NCBI GenBank assembly: GCA_026225945.1
Contig: JAMJFZ010002307.1
Span: 8,475,501 to 8,539,500 of the forward strand
Direction of reading: 5' to 3'
DNA from: Cricetomys ansorgei
Lineage: Eukaryota > Chordata > Mammalia > Rodentia > Nesomyidae
Length of the DNA stretch: 64,000 bases
The notes beneath the pieces are model-generated. The model was not told the origin of the DNA. It did not search any database and saw nothing but the letters and a program-made list of their open reading frames with translations. Every line of letters begins with the position of its first letter. Position 1 is the stretch's first letter. The translations under genes were made by a program, and so were the position numbers. Below are positions 32,501 to 44,141 of this stretch, piece after piece.

Positions 32501-32863
32501 AAAAAATATATATGTTTCTCCTAGCTCTGCTTTGTTAATGTAAAGGTTAAATTATATAATATTTTAAATCACACACATTACTTTTATTGATATATTAGTA
32601 TTTAATGTATAACACTTAACTACCATGGCCATGTACTGTAAGTATATAATATGATTAATTGCCACGATGATTTTATTTTGTCATAACATCATAGGCATTT
32701 ATAACATTCATACATCCCCGTGACAACCCTTGTCTTTGTTCCGTTCTGTGAATCATCCCCCTATGATAAACAATAACAGAACCGTCCCACTGCTCCTATT
32801 CCAACCGGTCCCCTGAAGAAAGTAAAACAGTTTAAAATGTAAATTATTTAAAGTGCACATTAT
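32501..32863. other. Unassigned AT-rich DNA
   Basis: Nothing recognised. Confidence 0.4.
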
Positions 32864-33201
32864 TTACTTGTCTTGTCACTAGGGCAAAATACCTTGAAAA
32901 ACCAATTTAAGGAAGAAGGGATTGATTTTGGCTCACAGGTTGGCTGCTGTTTGCAGGAGGCACAGTGTCAAGAGCATCTACAGTCAGGAAGTGGTGAGAA
33001 ATGAATGACGGAACTCGATTTACTTTCTCCTTCTTATAAAGTTTAAGACCGTATCCCACAGAATGTTGCCAGCCACTGTTGAGATGGGTCTCCCCACTTC
33101 GGGTAACCTAATTTAGACGGTCCTTCAAAAGCATGCCTACAGACTTGTCTCCTAGGTGATAGCAGATTTTGTCAAATAAACAACGGATGTTAAGTATCAC
33201 A
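32864..33201 (-). mobile_element. Rodent MaLR-type solo LTR, antisense, near complete
   Basis: ACTAGGGCAAAATACCTTGA, AACCAATTTAAGGAAGAAGG, GATTTTGGCTCACAGGTTGG, GCATCTACAGTCAGGAAGTG, ATGGGTCTCCCCACTTCGGG, CTAATTTAGACGGTCCTTC, AGACTTGTCTCCTAGGTGAT and ATGTTAAGTATCACA are collinear with a full antisense LTR of this family. It is the most complete antisense copy in the window. Confidence 0.85.
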
Positions 33202-34230
33202 GGATGACAGTCAATTAGCTTCATAGTATCATATACAAACAAACATTAAATCTACTCATTCTCATTGTTGGATCACATTATTACAACAGTGGTATCAAAT
33301 ATGAAATCATATCTGAAAATAGGAATTAGAAATGAAATTAATTTGATCAAAATACTTTTATAATTGAAACATCTCATTTAATTATAAATTATAGTATACT
33401 AGCATAACATATACTCATCTGTACAACTCAATTTTTTAGAAGACATAAAAATTTGTTAAAAATGAGGCTTCAAGTAATAGACTAAATTTCATAATTCAAA
33501 AAAAAACCACAACTAGTTTTATAATGCATTTTCCTATAAAAATAGTTTACCTTGAAATCAAAGTTAGAATTAGGAAGGAGACAAGGGAAAGAAAAATTTT
33601 CAGTAGAAGATAACAAGAAGAAGACAAGGAAAGAAGAATATAAGAGATGACCTGCACATGTCAGCTGGAATCCTTTTGTAAACCAGTGCCTCTAACTACA
33701 TGTTCTACATTCTCCACTGACTTGTGATATATTTAAGAAGCATGTCTGAGCACCTTATATGGCCTAGAAGAAACTGATTTATAGGGATAAGCAAAGATGG
33801 TGGAACACAATTTGATTCTATCTCCTACTGTTACCAGATCTGTGTTCATGCCACTGATAACTAATGTCACTGACAGTATACTTAAGAGACACACTTAAAG
33901 AGCAGTGCAGTTATCCTAGAATATATTATAGAGATGAAGATATTGATGAATTTAAACAAATCTATATTGAGGCTGAAATTTTTAAAATCTCAGAAGAACC
34001 ACAATTTGAGATTTTATTACTTAACATATTTTACCTTAACTCCTATGTTAATACTTGGTTCTAAGGATAAATCATTAGGAAAGCAAAAAACAAATGAAGT
34101 AATTCACTTTTTGACTACTAAGAAGTGGCTTTAGCCAAGGTAAATGCCATGAATAATAGTGAGTATAAAAGGAATGTTTAATCCTTTAATTGGCAGCATG
34201 ACTGCTCTAAGATAGAAAGAATATTGGTAC
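33202..34230. other. Unassigned AT-rich DNA
   Basis: No recognised feature. Two overlapping plus-strand frames at 33864-34134 have no known domain. Confidence 0.4.
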
Positions 34231-35045
34231 ACATCTTTAATCTCAATATTCAAAAGACAGTAGTAGCACAGGAGTTTAATTTCTAAAACAGAAGCGGAGT
34301 GTGGAGGCAGACACAGGAAGCAGAGCTGAGGAATCAGTTTACCAAACAAAAAGTGAAGTCTGTGATGAGTCACTGAAGGACAGGCAAAGTGACTAATCAG
34401 AGGAAAAGTTAGCAGTGAGTCTCATGATACAAAAGCAGGCTCTCAGCTCAGAGCAGTTAGTTACAACAGGCAGTATGAGGTGAGCAATCTGAAGCAACTA
34501 GATGATGGATAAGACACAGAGACAATTAAGTGGTCTGACTAAGGAGCAAAGGCAGTATAAAGCAATGATAGCACAGGGAGAGACATAGAAACACAGAAGC
34601 AGCTCAGCAGAAGTATCAGAAGGGAAGAATGAGTCAGTTTGAAGCTTAGCAGAGCATTTCAGTCTGAGGCAGTCAGACAATCAGCCAGAGTAAGCCAGAG
34701 TCAAAAGAGTTCAGTCACAAACATTCAGCCAGCTCAGAAGGTCAGTTTGAACCAGTCAGCTTAGAGAAGAGTTTGAATCAAAACAAGAGTGAGTTGAACC
34801 AGAAGAGTCAAAGCTCAGAAGGAGCTAGTCAGAATGGCTCAGTCAACAGTGAGTCTTGGAGGTTGATTAGATTGTATGGAGTTTTAAATATTCTAGATTG
34901 TATGGAGGCTAAGGATGAAGCCTTCTAGTTCTAGCTCAAGATTGTATGAAGTCTTAAACACTCCAGGGCTCTAGGACTAGGAGTGGGGATTGATTTTGAC
35001 AAAGAATAAAGTGCCTTTGTCCTGAGTCAATGCTACAAGCAAGGA
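34231..35045 (+). mobile_element. LTR-like element with CAGT/GAGTCAG-rich body (family uncertain)
   Basis: The left part (ATTGGTACACATCTTTAATC, GAAGCGGAGTGTGGAGGCAG) looks like embedded B1-type sequence. 34390-34860 is a long purine-rich stretch full of CAGTC, GAGTCAG and CAGAAG words. ATTGTATGGAG-type words recur at 34870, 34897 and 34941. At 35002 GACAAAGAATAAAGTGCCTT looks like an LTR polyadenylation signal. It resembles rodent ERV LTRs I have seen, but I cannot name it and no internal coding region is evident. Confidence 0.45.
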
Positions 35046-35671
35046 ATTCAAATGCCCATAGGTAAAGGAGTGACCAGCCCAGTAGTAGAAAAGAACTGCG
35101 TTGAAAAATTATTAAATATTCTGTGCAGATATTAATATGTAGTTCAGCTTTCCCTTGAAGATCCCGCAGAAGAACTGAAAAACATAGATAGTTTCTGTCT
35201 GAGTTTGAGTTAGAATACAGCTAGAGTCTTCTTTATCAGTCAAAATGGGAACACATTGATTGACAAAGGACTGGGGTTAAAAGAATTTTAACAAAGTCCC
35301 AAGCCTGTTTACACATAACAATTTGTAAGCTTATTAATATAATACTATCACACTTCTGTGGGTGTGTGCTGTTGTAAACATCAACACTTTTTGTCCTCAC
35401 TGCAATTAGAAGTGAGTTCCTATAACCCTCAATGGGACATCGATGACATCAGGTCTTCCTAGGAAACATAGAGTCTAGAGTTGTAATGTAAGCAGCCTGG
35501 ACCCTAGGGCCAGACCGTTACTCTGGCTGACTCTCAGCCACTCCACAAAGATGAAATGAACTTCCCTCTCTTCCCATGAAGTATATTAATCTATATCTTT
35601 TTTAAAATAAAGAATCTTTTTTTTTTCTATTTCACTTTCCTGTTTTTAAAATATTTGACATCCACATAAGA
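35046..35671. other. Unassigned, possibly LTR-derived
   Basis: 35440-35590 (GGACCCTAGGGCCAGACCGT, GCCACTCCACAAAGATGAAA) has the look of a retroviral LTR 3' part but lacks a diagnostic motif. Low confidence. Confidence 0.3.
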
Positions 35672-35838
35672 TGTTTAAAATTTATTTCATGAATGTATGC
35701 CTGTCTGCATGCCCAAAGAGGGCATCAGATTCCATTGTAAATGGTTGGGAGCCACCATATCCTTGCTGGGAATTGAACTCAGGACCTCTGGAGGAACAGT
35801 CACGGCTTTTAACCACTGAGCCATCTCTCTGCCCCTTG
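35672..35838 (-). repeat. B2-type SINE, antisense
   Basis: AAGAGGGCATCAGATTCCAT, GGTTGGGAGCCACCATATCC, GGAATTGAACTCAGGACCTC, GAGGAACAGTCACGGCTTTT and ACCACTGAGCCATCTCTCTG: an antisense B2, closer to consensus than most SINEs here. Confidence 0.95.
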
Positions 35839-36005
35839 AAAAGGATGTTAAGGATATTCAAAAGTTCTAAAATTCCTGGAGAAACAGGAAAGTATTGAGA
35901 ATAATTTTTACATTTCACGTAATATTTTGAAAATCTCATAACTGTAGTGTCAGAGCACTATGAAAAGAGGTATTTTGTTTTCTTTTTTGTTCAACCTTTA
36001 CCTTC

Positions 36006-36240
36006 AGTTGTTATGCTTTTTTTTCTTTTTTTTTTTTTGAGGAAAAGCATCACTTTTATTCTTGCCTTCCAAGAAAAAAGTCCTTCTATTAATAATACAA
36101 AAATGATACCTATGCCATCAAATGTTTGAGAGTTACAATAAGCCACAAGTCTTTGTACTTAGAATGTCTTCCCTCCCCCATCTTTAAACTTTCAGAGCAA
36201 GACAGGGATTATAATGTTTTCTTCTAGTCTCTAATCAAGG
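36006..36240 (-). pseudogene. Possible processed-transcript 3' end (retrocopy of unknown origin)
   Basis: The plus strand starts with a T-rich run of about 30 bases interrupted by one C, followed 12 nt later by TTTTATTC. On the minus strand this reads as GAATAAAA, a canonical polyadenylation signal just before a long A tail, as in an inserted mRNA 3' end. I cannot identify the source gene, no coding frame is recognisable, and no target duplication was found. A chance T tract is the alternative. Confidence 0.35.
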
Positions 36241-37035
36241 TTACTTTAGAAAAAAAAACTTATAAGTTACAGTCACATATTACTGTTGGGGGAAAAGTAA
36301 TTTGTTGTAATCATTTTTAATTATAGTTATTTTTAATTATCTTTGCTGTATGTGTAAACATTAAAAATACAAACAGCACTGCGATTGCACAGATGGTTGG
36401 TGCCGTTACCCAGGCTGTCAGGCACCATTTGAACACCACAGCCTCCTTCTCCCTAATTGTAAGGAAAGGCAATAAAGTTGCTTCTTGGAAACTGTTTTCA
36501 TGTTTGAGCAAACTGACTGTGGCTCAGGATGGGGAAAACAAGTCAGGAATATTCTGTCATCCTTTTACTCTGTCCCAGTAAGGCTGCTATATCCCTCTTC
36601 ATCTGAGGTGAATGGTCCATCCTCATGGCTCAGGGTCTCACAGTGGACAGCCTGAAGAAGACTTTGTACGTTTTTACTCCAACTCAGTCAACTAGCCAAG
36701 GCTAGAAATGGTAATTATTTAAAAGGTCTCTGTTTTTCAAACTTGAAAAATTCATAAAAGAAACAACAATGCAAAGTGTGCATATTCGATATTCTGAATA
36801 TATTGTTTTACCTAGGTTCACATGCAAAATAACTCAAAAGCAAAATAACTCAACATCCCATGGTTTTACTACTCACTGATGCTACCCTTTGATTATAGAA
36901 GCAGCTACATTTTTTTTTCACTAAATTTGAGAATTAGATTTGTGCCACCCACTGGTCAGTAACGGAGAGGGGTGGGCCTCCTATAACTTGGCTTTGTGAG
37001 TTCAGGCAATAATGCATTCATGGCCACAAAAGAAT
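36241..37035. other. Unassigned sequence
   Basis: Small opposite-strand frames at 36317-36581 show no known domain. Confidence 0.4.
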
Positions 37036-37271
37036 TGGAGAGAAGAGAAGAGAAGAGAAAAGAAAAACAAAGGAGAGGAGAGGAGAGGAGAGGAGAGGAG
37101 AGGAGAGGAGAGGAGAGAGAGAGGAGAGAAGAGGAGAGAAGAGGAGAGAAGAGGAAGAAGAGGAGAGGAGAGGAGAGGAGAGGAGAGGAGAGGAGAGGAG
37201 AGGAGAGGAGAGGAGAGGAGAGGAGAGGAGAGGAGAGGAGAGGAGAGGAGAGGAGAGGAGAGGAGAGGAGA
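37036..37271 (+). repeat. (GGAGA)n pentanucleotide satellite-like tract
   Basis: An impure GAGAA/GAAAA lead-in (37036-37071) is followed by about 40 GGAGA-type units, with variant units (GAGAGA, GAGAA) at about 37116-37160. All-purine plus strand for over 190 bp. Several 96-208-codon frames on both strands are repeat artefacts. Confidence 0.99.
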
Positions 37272-37310
37272 AAGGAATACATCTGACAGAAAAAGAAAAA
37301 CCACGACAAT

Positions 37311-37540
37311 TTGCATGGTTCAGTGAGAAAATAGACTTACTACAAAGCCAGATGACCTGAGTTATATCACAGGAACCTACATCATAGAAGGAAAGAACTA
37401 ACTCTTGCAATATCTTTGAATTCCATGTGAATTTTAAGGCATGAGTGTGTATACACACAAAGATACATGGTCGCACAAATGTAGACACATACACATATAT
37501 ATGCACAAACACACACATACATGCGCAAATAAATAAACGT
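37311..37540 (+). repeat. B2-superfamily SINE
   Basis: Starts about 40 bp after the GGAGA tract. TGCATGGTTCAGTGAGAAAA, AGATGACCTGAGTTATATCA, ATAGAAGGAAAGAACTAACT, then a CA/TA-rich tail ending AAATAAATAAACGT. Confidence 0.85.
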
Positions 37541-38767
37541 AAAATACAAAACATCATTACAACAGAATGTTGATTATCAGTTATCAAAAGCAAAAGAATG
37601 TTCCTCTCTACAAGCATAATTGCAGCTAAAAGAGCCTTGTTCAAAATGGTTCCGGTCAGCTATGTTGACAACTGATGGAGTTGCTGCTTCTACCTTTCTG
37701 ATGTACCACCAATTGCTCTGATAGTCTGGGTACTCACAGAGGAGCTGAAAGAACCCTTATATCAATTTCCAGATCTCTTGTAATTTTTCTCACAATGCTG
37801 AGGTACTGATATGATCTAAATTCATTGTGTTGAATTATAATCACCAGCACATCATAGTGGAATGTGGGATGGTTGAGACATGATTAGATCATAAATATAG
37901 AAACCTCATAAATAGGATCATCACTCTACAATTGCCCCTGAGAGCTTTCTTGCCATTTTCCTTTGTGCGAAGACAGAGTGAGAACATATCATTTGTGAAG
38001 TAGTGAGCTCCCCATCAAAGGACACAAAACATACTACTATCTTCATTATGGATTTACCAGCATGCAGCACCTTGAAATATATATTTCTGACTTTATAAGC
38101 TACTGGGCACCAGGCATTTTATGATAAAAACCTAACTAGATAACCACTCATTTAAAAAAGACACAAAAACCCAAACGTACGTATTTAGGTTTCTTCTCCT
38201 AGCAGATCAAAGAGGAGACATGGTAGGCTAACATTTACTCTGAGTTGAGAAAGAAAACTCTAAGTGTGAAAAAAACGTTACATTTTTCCTTTTACAAACA
38301 TAATTGTTAATTTTAATTCATTGAAAATCATCAAAGATAAAATTTTAATTTATTATTGAAGGTGCCAGATGGACAGTCCCAGAGTGCATGTCTTTTTGTT
38401 TTTTTGTGTCAGAAATAAGTTAACAAAGACTGCCCAACAACTTCATGCCAATTTATATTTAATGATGAAACTGCCCTTATTAAACCTTAGTACTTTGCTG
38501 AGACTATGGAAGATTATACAGCATTGTCCTATCAACTTAGAGGACGTGATAAAAGGTCCAGTCAGTATTTCACTTCCTCATAACACATCACAGTGTCAGC
38601 TGCTGCATTACTGAGCTGGGGTCTACTGTAGGAGTAGGAATTTCTACTTTGACACTTGCCTATAAACATTGATTTTCATTGTGTGTGACAGTAATTCAAA
38701 TATATGCCTTGTGTCTAGCCTTGAAACGATAGTAAATTCAGCAATATATACCTTTTGATTTTTTTAG
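37541..38767. other. Unassigned AT-rich DNA
   Basis: Nothing recognised. Confidence 0.4.
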
Positions 38768-38966
38768 TTACGTTTATTTGAGTGTGTGTTTATGTGTATG
38801 TGTTGTATAGATGTGTATGGTCACACACTTCAGCATATGTGTGGAGTCCAGAGGACAATTGGGAAAGCAGTTTTCTCTATTCAGCATATAAGTCTTGGGG
38901 GTCAAACTCAGATCTATTGACTTGGCAGCAAGTGCCTTTAGCCTCTAAGCCATCTTGCCAGCTCTC
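38768..38966 (-). repeat. B2-superfamily SINE, antisense
   Basis: TTTATTTGAGTGTGTGTTTA tail, GTGTGGAGTCCAGAGGACAA, GGGGGTCAAACTCAGATCTA, TTGGCAGCAAGTGCCTTTAG and TAAGCCATCTTGCCAGCTC. Confidence 0.92.
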
Positions 38967-39406
38967 CAACAGTATATTCTTTATACAACATGAAGATATG
39001 AAACTTAAGAGCCTCCAAACTATGATGCTTTGGAATAAAAGGATGAAAACAGAAAAATTAACCATTGGATATGTAAGCATTGATCATTTCTTAGTGTGTT
39101 GGAAAACCTTTGAACTTCCTTTAATTCTATAAGGTTTATAATTTGTTATAGAACTAAGTCTCTTCAGTGCCCTGTAGAATATTCGACCTTCCTTCCCCCA
39201 TTTTGTTACAGTCTCTAACCTTTCTTTTCCCCAAAGTTCTGCATTTCTAATGCTCACTGAATACATCCAAATTTTTCTAACTAACAAAATATCTGACAGA
39301 ACAAATTAAAATGAGAAAAGATTTTTTTTGGTGAATAATTTCAGAGGTTTCTATCCATGGTTGATTGACTTCATTCCTTCTTCCTAATCATTGTGAACTG
39401 TTGAAC

Positions 39407-39553
39407 ATTGTGACTGCATGCCTCACATGTGGAGGTCAGAGAATAATTTTAGGAATCACTTCTCTCCCTCCATTATGTAACTTCTGGAGATCAAACTCAA
39501 GTCATCAGATATGATGGCAAGAAACTTTTCTGCTGAGCCACCTGACTGGACCA
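39407..39553 (-). repeat. B2-superfamily SINE, antisense
   Basis: CACATGTGGAGGTCAGAGAA, TCTCTCCCTCCATTATGTAA, CTGGAGATCAAACTCAAGTC and TTTTCTGCTGAGCCACCTGA. The tail is short. Confidence 0.92.
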
Positions 39554-39787
39554 GGTAGTTTTGTACACTAAACATTGTTTCTTCATCCTCATCTTCTCTA
39601 GAGCCTGCCTTCACATCTTTCCTTAGTCCTAATGCAAATTCAGATTTCCAAATCCTAACCCGAACTCCACTTGTTAGCTGCTTCTAAGTAGCACTGAGTA
39701 TTGCATCTAAGTAGCAAGCACATGTTTGCTGCTCATTCTTATATTTGTAACCCCAGCTAGGAATTCTCTCCCAGTTGCTACACACAT

Positions 39788-40115
39788 TTAGTTATCAACT
39801 TGAAATTTTGATGTGACATCTGATGAACACACAGATCAGATATATCCAAATCTGAACTCCTGACCTCATTCAAGTGAAAGAAGTATGTTACTAGGGGCAG
39901 GCTTTGAGAGTTCAAGACCCATGCTCTGTTTCCAGTGTGACTCTTTGGTTGTTCATGGTATGAGCTCCCTGCTGCTGCCCTGAACATCTGCTGCTTGCTA
40001 CTCTAATCTGCCATCATGGACTGTATCCTTCTGGAACCATAAGGTGCATAAGCACTTTCTTCTATAAATTACCTTGGCCATGGTGTTTTATACAGTAATA
40101 GAATAAAAACTGAAT
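39788..40115 (+). mobile_element. Rodent MaLR-type LTR
   Basis: Start TATCAACTTGAAATTTTGAT (like 'gtcaacttgacacaagct'). Then GTTACTAGGGGCAGGCTTTG, ATCTGCCATCATGGACTGTA, CCTTCTGGAACCATAAGG, CTTTCTTCTATAAATTACCT and GGCCATGGTGTTTTATACAG. Collinear across nearly the whole LTR. The AATAAA/ATTAAA signal is degraded. Confidence 0.8.
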
Positions 40116-43100
40116 GAGTGCCAAACAGTAAGTCAAAATATGAGAGTATTATTTTCAGAAAATTATAAAGCGAGTTCATCGAGTTGCTTTTCAGAACTAA
40201 ATGTAGGAAAACTCTTCTGATCTGAATACCAAGATTTATTGGGTCAGCTTGTTTCTCCAGTGAATGCTTAGAAGCTCAGAGAGCCTCCAGTATGTGTTTT
40301 ATCTTCTCTCATAGTCTTCTCATTTTCATGGTTCAGAAGTTGAAGAGCAAAAATGACCTAAAAATATTGTTCTAAGAATAGCTGAAAGCTTATTAATATG
40401 CCTTGGAACAGTGTAAGGAATATTAATTAGATGCAGTCCTCCTGAGAAATTTCTTGGCTTCTATAAGGGATTTCCTGTTGCTGACATTTAGAAACGTCAC
40501 CACCAAATTCACTGTAGTTCTCCTCAAATTTTTTTAGGATTTCAGCATTATGTATTGTTGTCAGAACTTCTTTTTTGACACTGGTACATATGGCTTCCTC
40601 TATTCTACCACCGTATTGTATTGTAGTCAGCTATCTATGTCTCTGGAATGTGGAATAAGGAGTCTTACTGTAGAAATAGTACTGCACAGGCCAAGTCTCT
40701 TCCTCACCTGGGGTGCTGTGTGGTGAACCTTGAGGTCAAGGGAGAGATTACCACACATGTTACCAACTCACAAGTATCACAGGCATAAGCTCATAGCATC
40801 CTTACCATGTTTGACCCTGAACGTCAGCCTGAAAATAACAACCCTCTAGTGAAACTTAGTGTAAATCGAGTAAATTCAGAAGTCAAGATTTGGGAAACAT
40901 GAATATTTTGACAGTGTTCAAAAACTGGTAAAATGTGGTTAAAGATGGGAACTCTGAAGACAGAAATAATGGAAGTGAGAAGGAAGGAAAATAAAGACAG
41001 GATAGAAGAAGGAGGAGAGAGAGTTCTGGAAGGGAACATGTTCAGTAGGAACCATGTGATTGCCTGCCTACATTAGTGTCAAAAAAGACACATTAGGATG
41101 ATGAAAGCAGGAGTAAAAAGGAGATGCATGAGTAATTTCAGTTCAATTCAGAAAGAAACTGGAGGACACATGATTCTGGAAAGGAGAGAGATTAGATGAA
41201 GCTTCATTTCCAGAAGATTAATTTTATAAGCACTATGAAGAGTGGATTGGCATGAAACTGGATTGAGAGAACAGCTAGCCGTGTGTTGAAATAATCCATG
41301 TGTGAAGTTATAAGAGACAGGGCAAAACGGGAACTGCTGAAATGGAAACAAGGCAAAAGAGAAAGAGTCGTTAAGCAGAACAGCAGCAAAACAGCTTTAG
41401 AGCAAACCAGCTGAGAAGGGGAGGCTCAGCTGACTGCCTTAACTGTAGCCGTGCTTACAATACTGCATGCATCTCGTTCTGCTTCAACAGCAAAGGGTTT
41501 ACAGATAGTGAACCTCATGTCTAGAGTCCCCTCAATCCAAAAATAACCTCCCAGTTGCTGTAAATTGTGCTCTGATTGTTGAATTAAAGTGGTTATTTCT
41601 CAACTCTAACTGCATTGGTGGTTTCCAAGATTTGATCACTGTCTTCGCTTTGAAATTGCGTCATGCCATCCAGTTCTTCTTAACAAAATATTTTGTAAAG
41701 TTTTTGTACCATAGGCATCCTCCTCCAGCTGACAAGATTCAAGGTATTAAACTACTCTGAGCCAAAGATTTACACACAGGTAATTTAAAATGCTGCCAAC
41801 AATTAATACCTGGACTACCCAGGAATATTATGCTTCCTAGATCTGGGGAAAATGGCCAGCTAGTTACCCAATCCATGCCTCCTTCTCTACTGAAAGATGA
41901 ATTTCTCTTCATTTCTCTTCAGTGTGGCTGTGATGGGATTATCACCAATGAATTTTTGGCAGTCGTGATGAGCACTATTTTCAGACTATGCCCACATAAT
42001 TATCCACATCTACATTTCTATAGTGTGAATTTCATGGAAGTCATTCTATGTATGTTACTTTCAAGTAGCCTTGGAAAGCACATGTCAACGTTATCCTGAA
42101 CTCAGTCAGTTGGAGTCCCTGAAGGACTGCACAAACTCCAGCTCCACAGTATGTCTTGAACTCTAATGTGAAGGAGTTATACATTTAAACTACTGAACAA
42201 CTTAGGGTGACATTGTTGCAGCACTTAATCATACTAACACCAAGATATAAAGAATCTCTATGAAAATATTATTTGGAAAAAAAAAAGCAGGATCATGGCC
42301 AAGATTCAGTTTATTGAGATGACTGTAAAATCAAGTCAAGCATAGCATTATGGCCAAAATTGGGAACACTTTTTGTAAAATACATATCTAACCTTTGTAG
42401 AACCTTATGGTGAACACAGCCATGGAAGGGCTGTTCTCTTAGATGAAGTTATACCATTGAATATTTTAGAGGCTGACACCAGAAGTTCATTTTGAGAATC
42501 ACAAAACCATATTCCAAGTATAAAGCTAGTATGAGAAGCAGACCCAAAGAAAAAAACCAATAACAAGCTGCAGAGTACACCAAATGCACATGCTCCTCTC
42601 ATTTTTCTGTTTGCTTTCTGAGATGGAGGTAAGCTATTTTCTCTGCCATTACTTTCTGACACTCCACAAAATGGCCCTAGCCATCTTGAATAGAACTTCT
42701 AATACTTTATGCTAAAATGAATCATCTTTTTATGTTAATTATCTCGTCTTTAGTTAGAGGACTAAAAGCAGAATAGTACAGTGATAGGAATTTTAAGTCT
42801 GTGACAGACTGACAGAGATTGGAATGAGAATGTTCTGATTACCAAGGAATGGGAAACAAGGAAAATTTAGAGTTAGATTGGAAAATAGGCTAAGGTTAGA
42901 TAGAACATGAAAGGTAAAAGTCTTAGTGAAGTCAAAAAGAAAGAATTCCTCCCACAATGTGGGAGGAAAGCTGAGCAATAAAAATCTCCAAATAAGAATG
43001 TTGGCATTGAAAGTTAACCTAGAAGAGATACAAATCATGTGATAGCCATAGTTAATCTAGAGCCAAAACAAAACAGAATTGATGAAATTCAACAGAAATA

Positions 43101-43781
43101 AAGTGTGTCATTTAGGGTCTTGGAATGATATATTAGCCAGAAATTTCTGTATATAAAATTCATACAAGAACAGGTTGATAAAAGATAAACACTGGTTTGG
43201 GGGGGGTATGTTTTTTTTTCTTTTTTGAAACAGAGTTCTACCAGTATATAGAACATTTATTTTTCTCTCCTTTACCTTTAGGTCACTGATGAGGTTCTGC
43301 TTCAGTCATTGGTTGCATTTGGCTCATCAAGGCTCTGGTTTTGAATCAGAAAAGGCCCATAAATATTTCCATTTTAATTAGTTCCAAGTTTTTATGGAGA
43401 ATGGCACCCACACAAGAGACCAAGTCAAAAAGCCCAGTCATGAGATTCATGAGCTTTGCCTCAAACTAATGAGTTGCCACTTTTCCAACACTCTGCTGGG
43501 AAAAACAAGGCACACACGAAATTCATAATACTCAGATATAACCTAAGCATAGTACAAGAATAAAGCAAAAGGAAAAGGGCATCTATATATAATTTCACTA
43601 GAGCTTCAAATTTCTAATGAAAGGTTTACATGGGTAATTTCTAAACAATCAGCTACTGTGTCAGGTAAAGGCTTTATTGAAGAAGATAACTAGGTAGAGA
43701 AAGGGGGAAAGGAAGGAATAGAGATTTTAAGAACATTTGGGTTACAATCTAGAACAATTAACAAGTAAGGATTTTTGTTAC
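40116..43781. other. 3.7-kb interval with no recognised repeat
   Basis: I find no SINE, L1 or LTR signature. There is a perfect inverted repeat at 42946-42968 and a short T tract near 43209-43226. Small frames on both strands (up to 89 codons) show no known domain. Single-copy DNA or strongly diverged ancient repeats. Confidence 0.45.
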
Positions 43782-44141
43782 TCCTGTGTCACTGTGGCTA
43801 AACGTAGGACAGAAACAACTAAAGGAAGAGAGAGTTTATTTTTAGCTCTAAAGGATTTCAGTTCATGATGTTTGGGGAAGGAAGGGTCAAGTTCATGGAG
43901 GAGGGAGCCTAAGGTGCAGACTGCTCCCATTTTGCCAGGTCAAGAAAATTAGCTGGTCTGGAACTAGGGGGTAGGTACGTGCTTCAAGTGCCCACACCAA
44001 GTGACCTATTTTAATTAGCTTTGCCCAACAACCCAAAGGTTCCACAACCTGCCCCCCCACTCCTGTCAAATTGTGGTTACCAGCTGGAAACTAGGTTTTC
44101 AAATACATGAGCCTGTGCAGGGCATTGAAACTCAAACCATA
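43782..44141 (-). mobile_element. Rodent MaLR-type LTR, antisense
   Basis: GTGTCACTGTGGCTAAACGT, AACAACTAAAGGAAGAGAGA, GTTTATTTTTAGCTCTAAAG, GTTCATGATGTTTGG, CCCACACCAAGTGACC, AAAGGTTCCACAACCTGC, AAATACATGAGCCTGTGCAG and AACTCAAACCATAA are in the order of an antisense LTR of the family seen at 32864. Confidence 0.78.

Noticed and set aside
37002..37644. Long frames (up to 208 codons) on both strands around the GGAGA tract
   Set aside because: They exist because a 5-bp repeat without stop codons is open in all frames. The peptides are Ser-Pro-Leu or Glu-Arg repeats.
40116..43781. Considered calling exons from short frames in the repeat-poor interval
   Set aside because: No frame with matching splice sites and recognisable protein; calling exons by eye would be guesswork.
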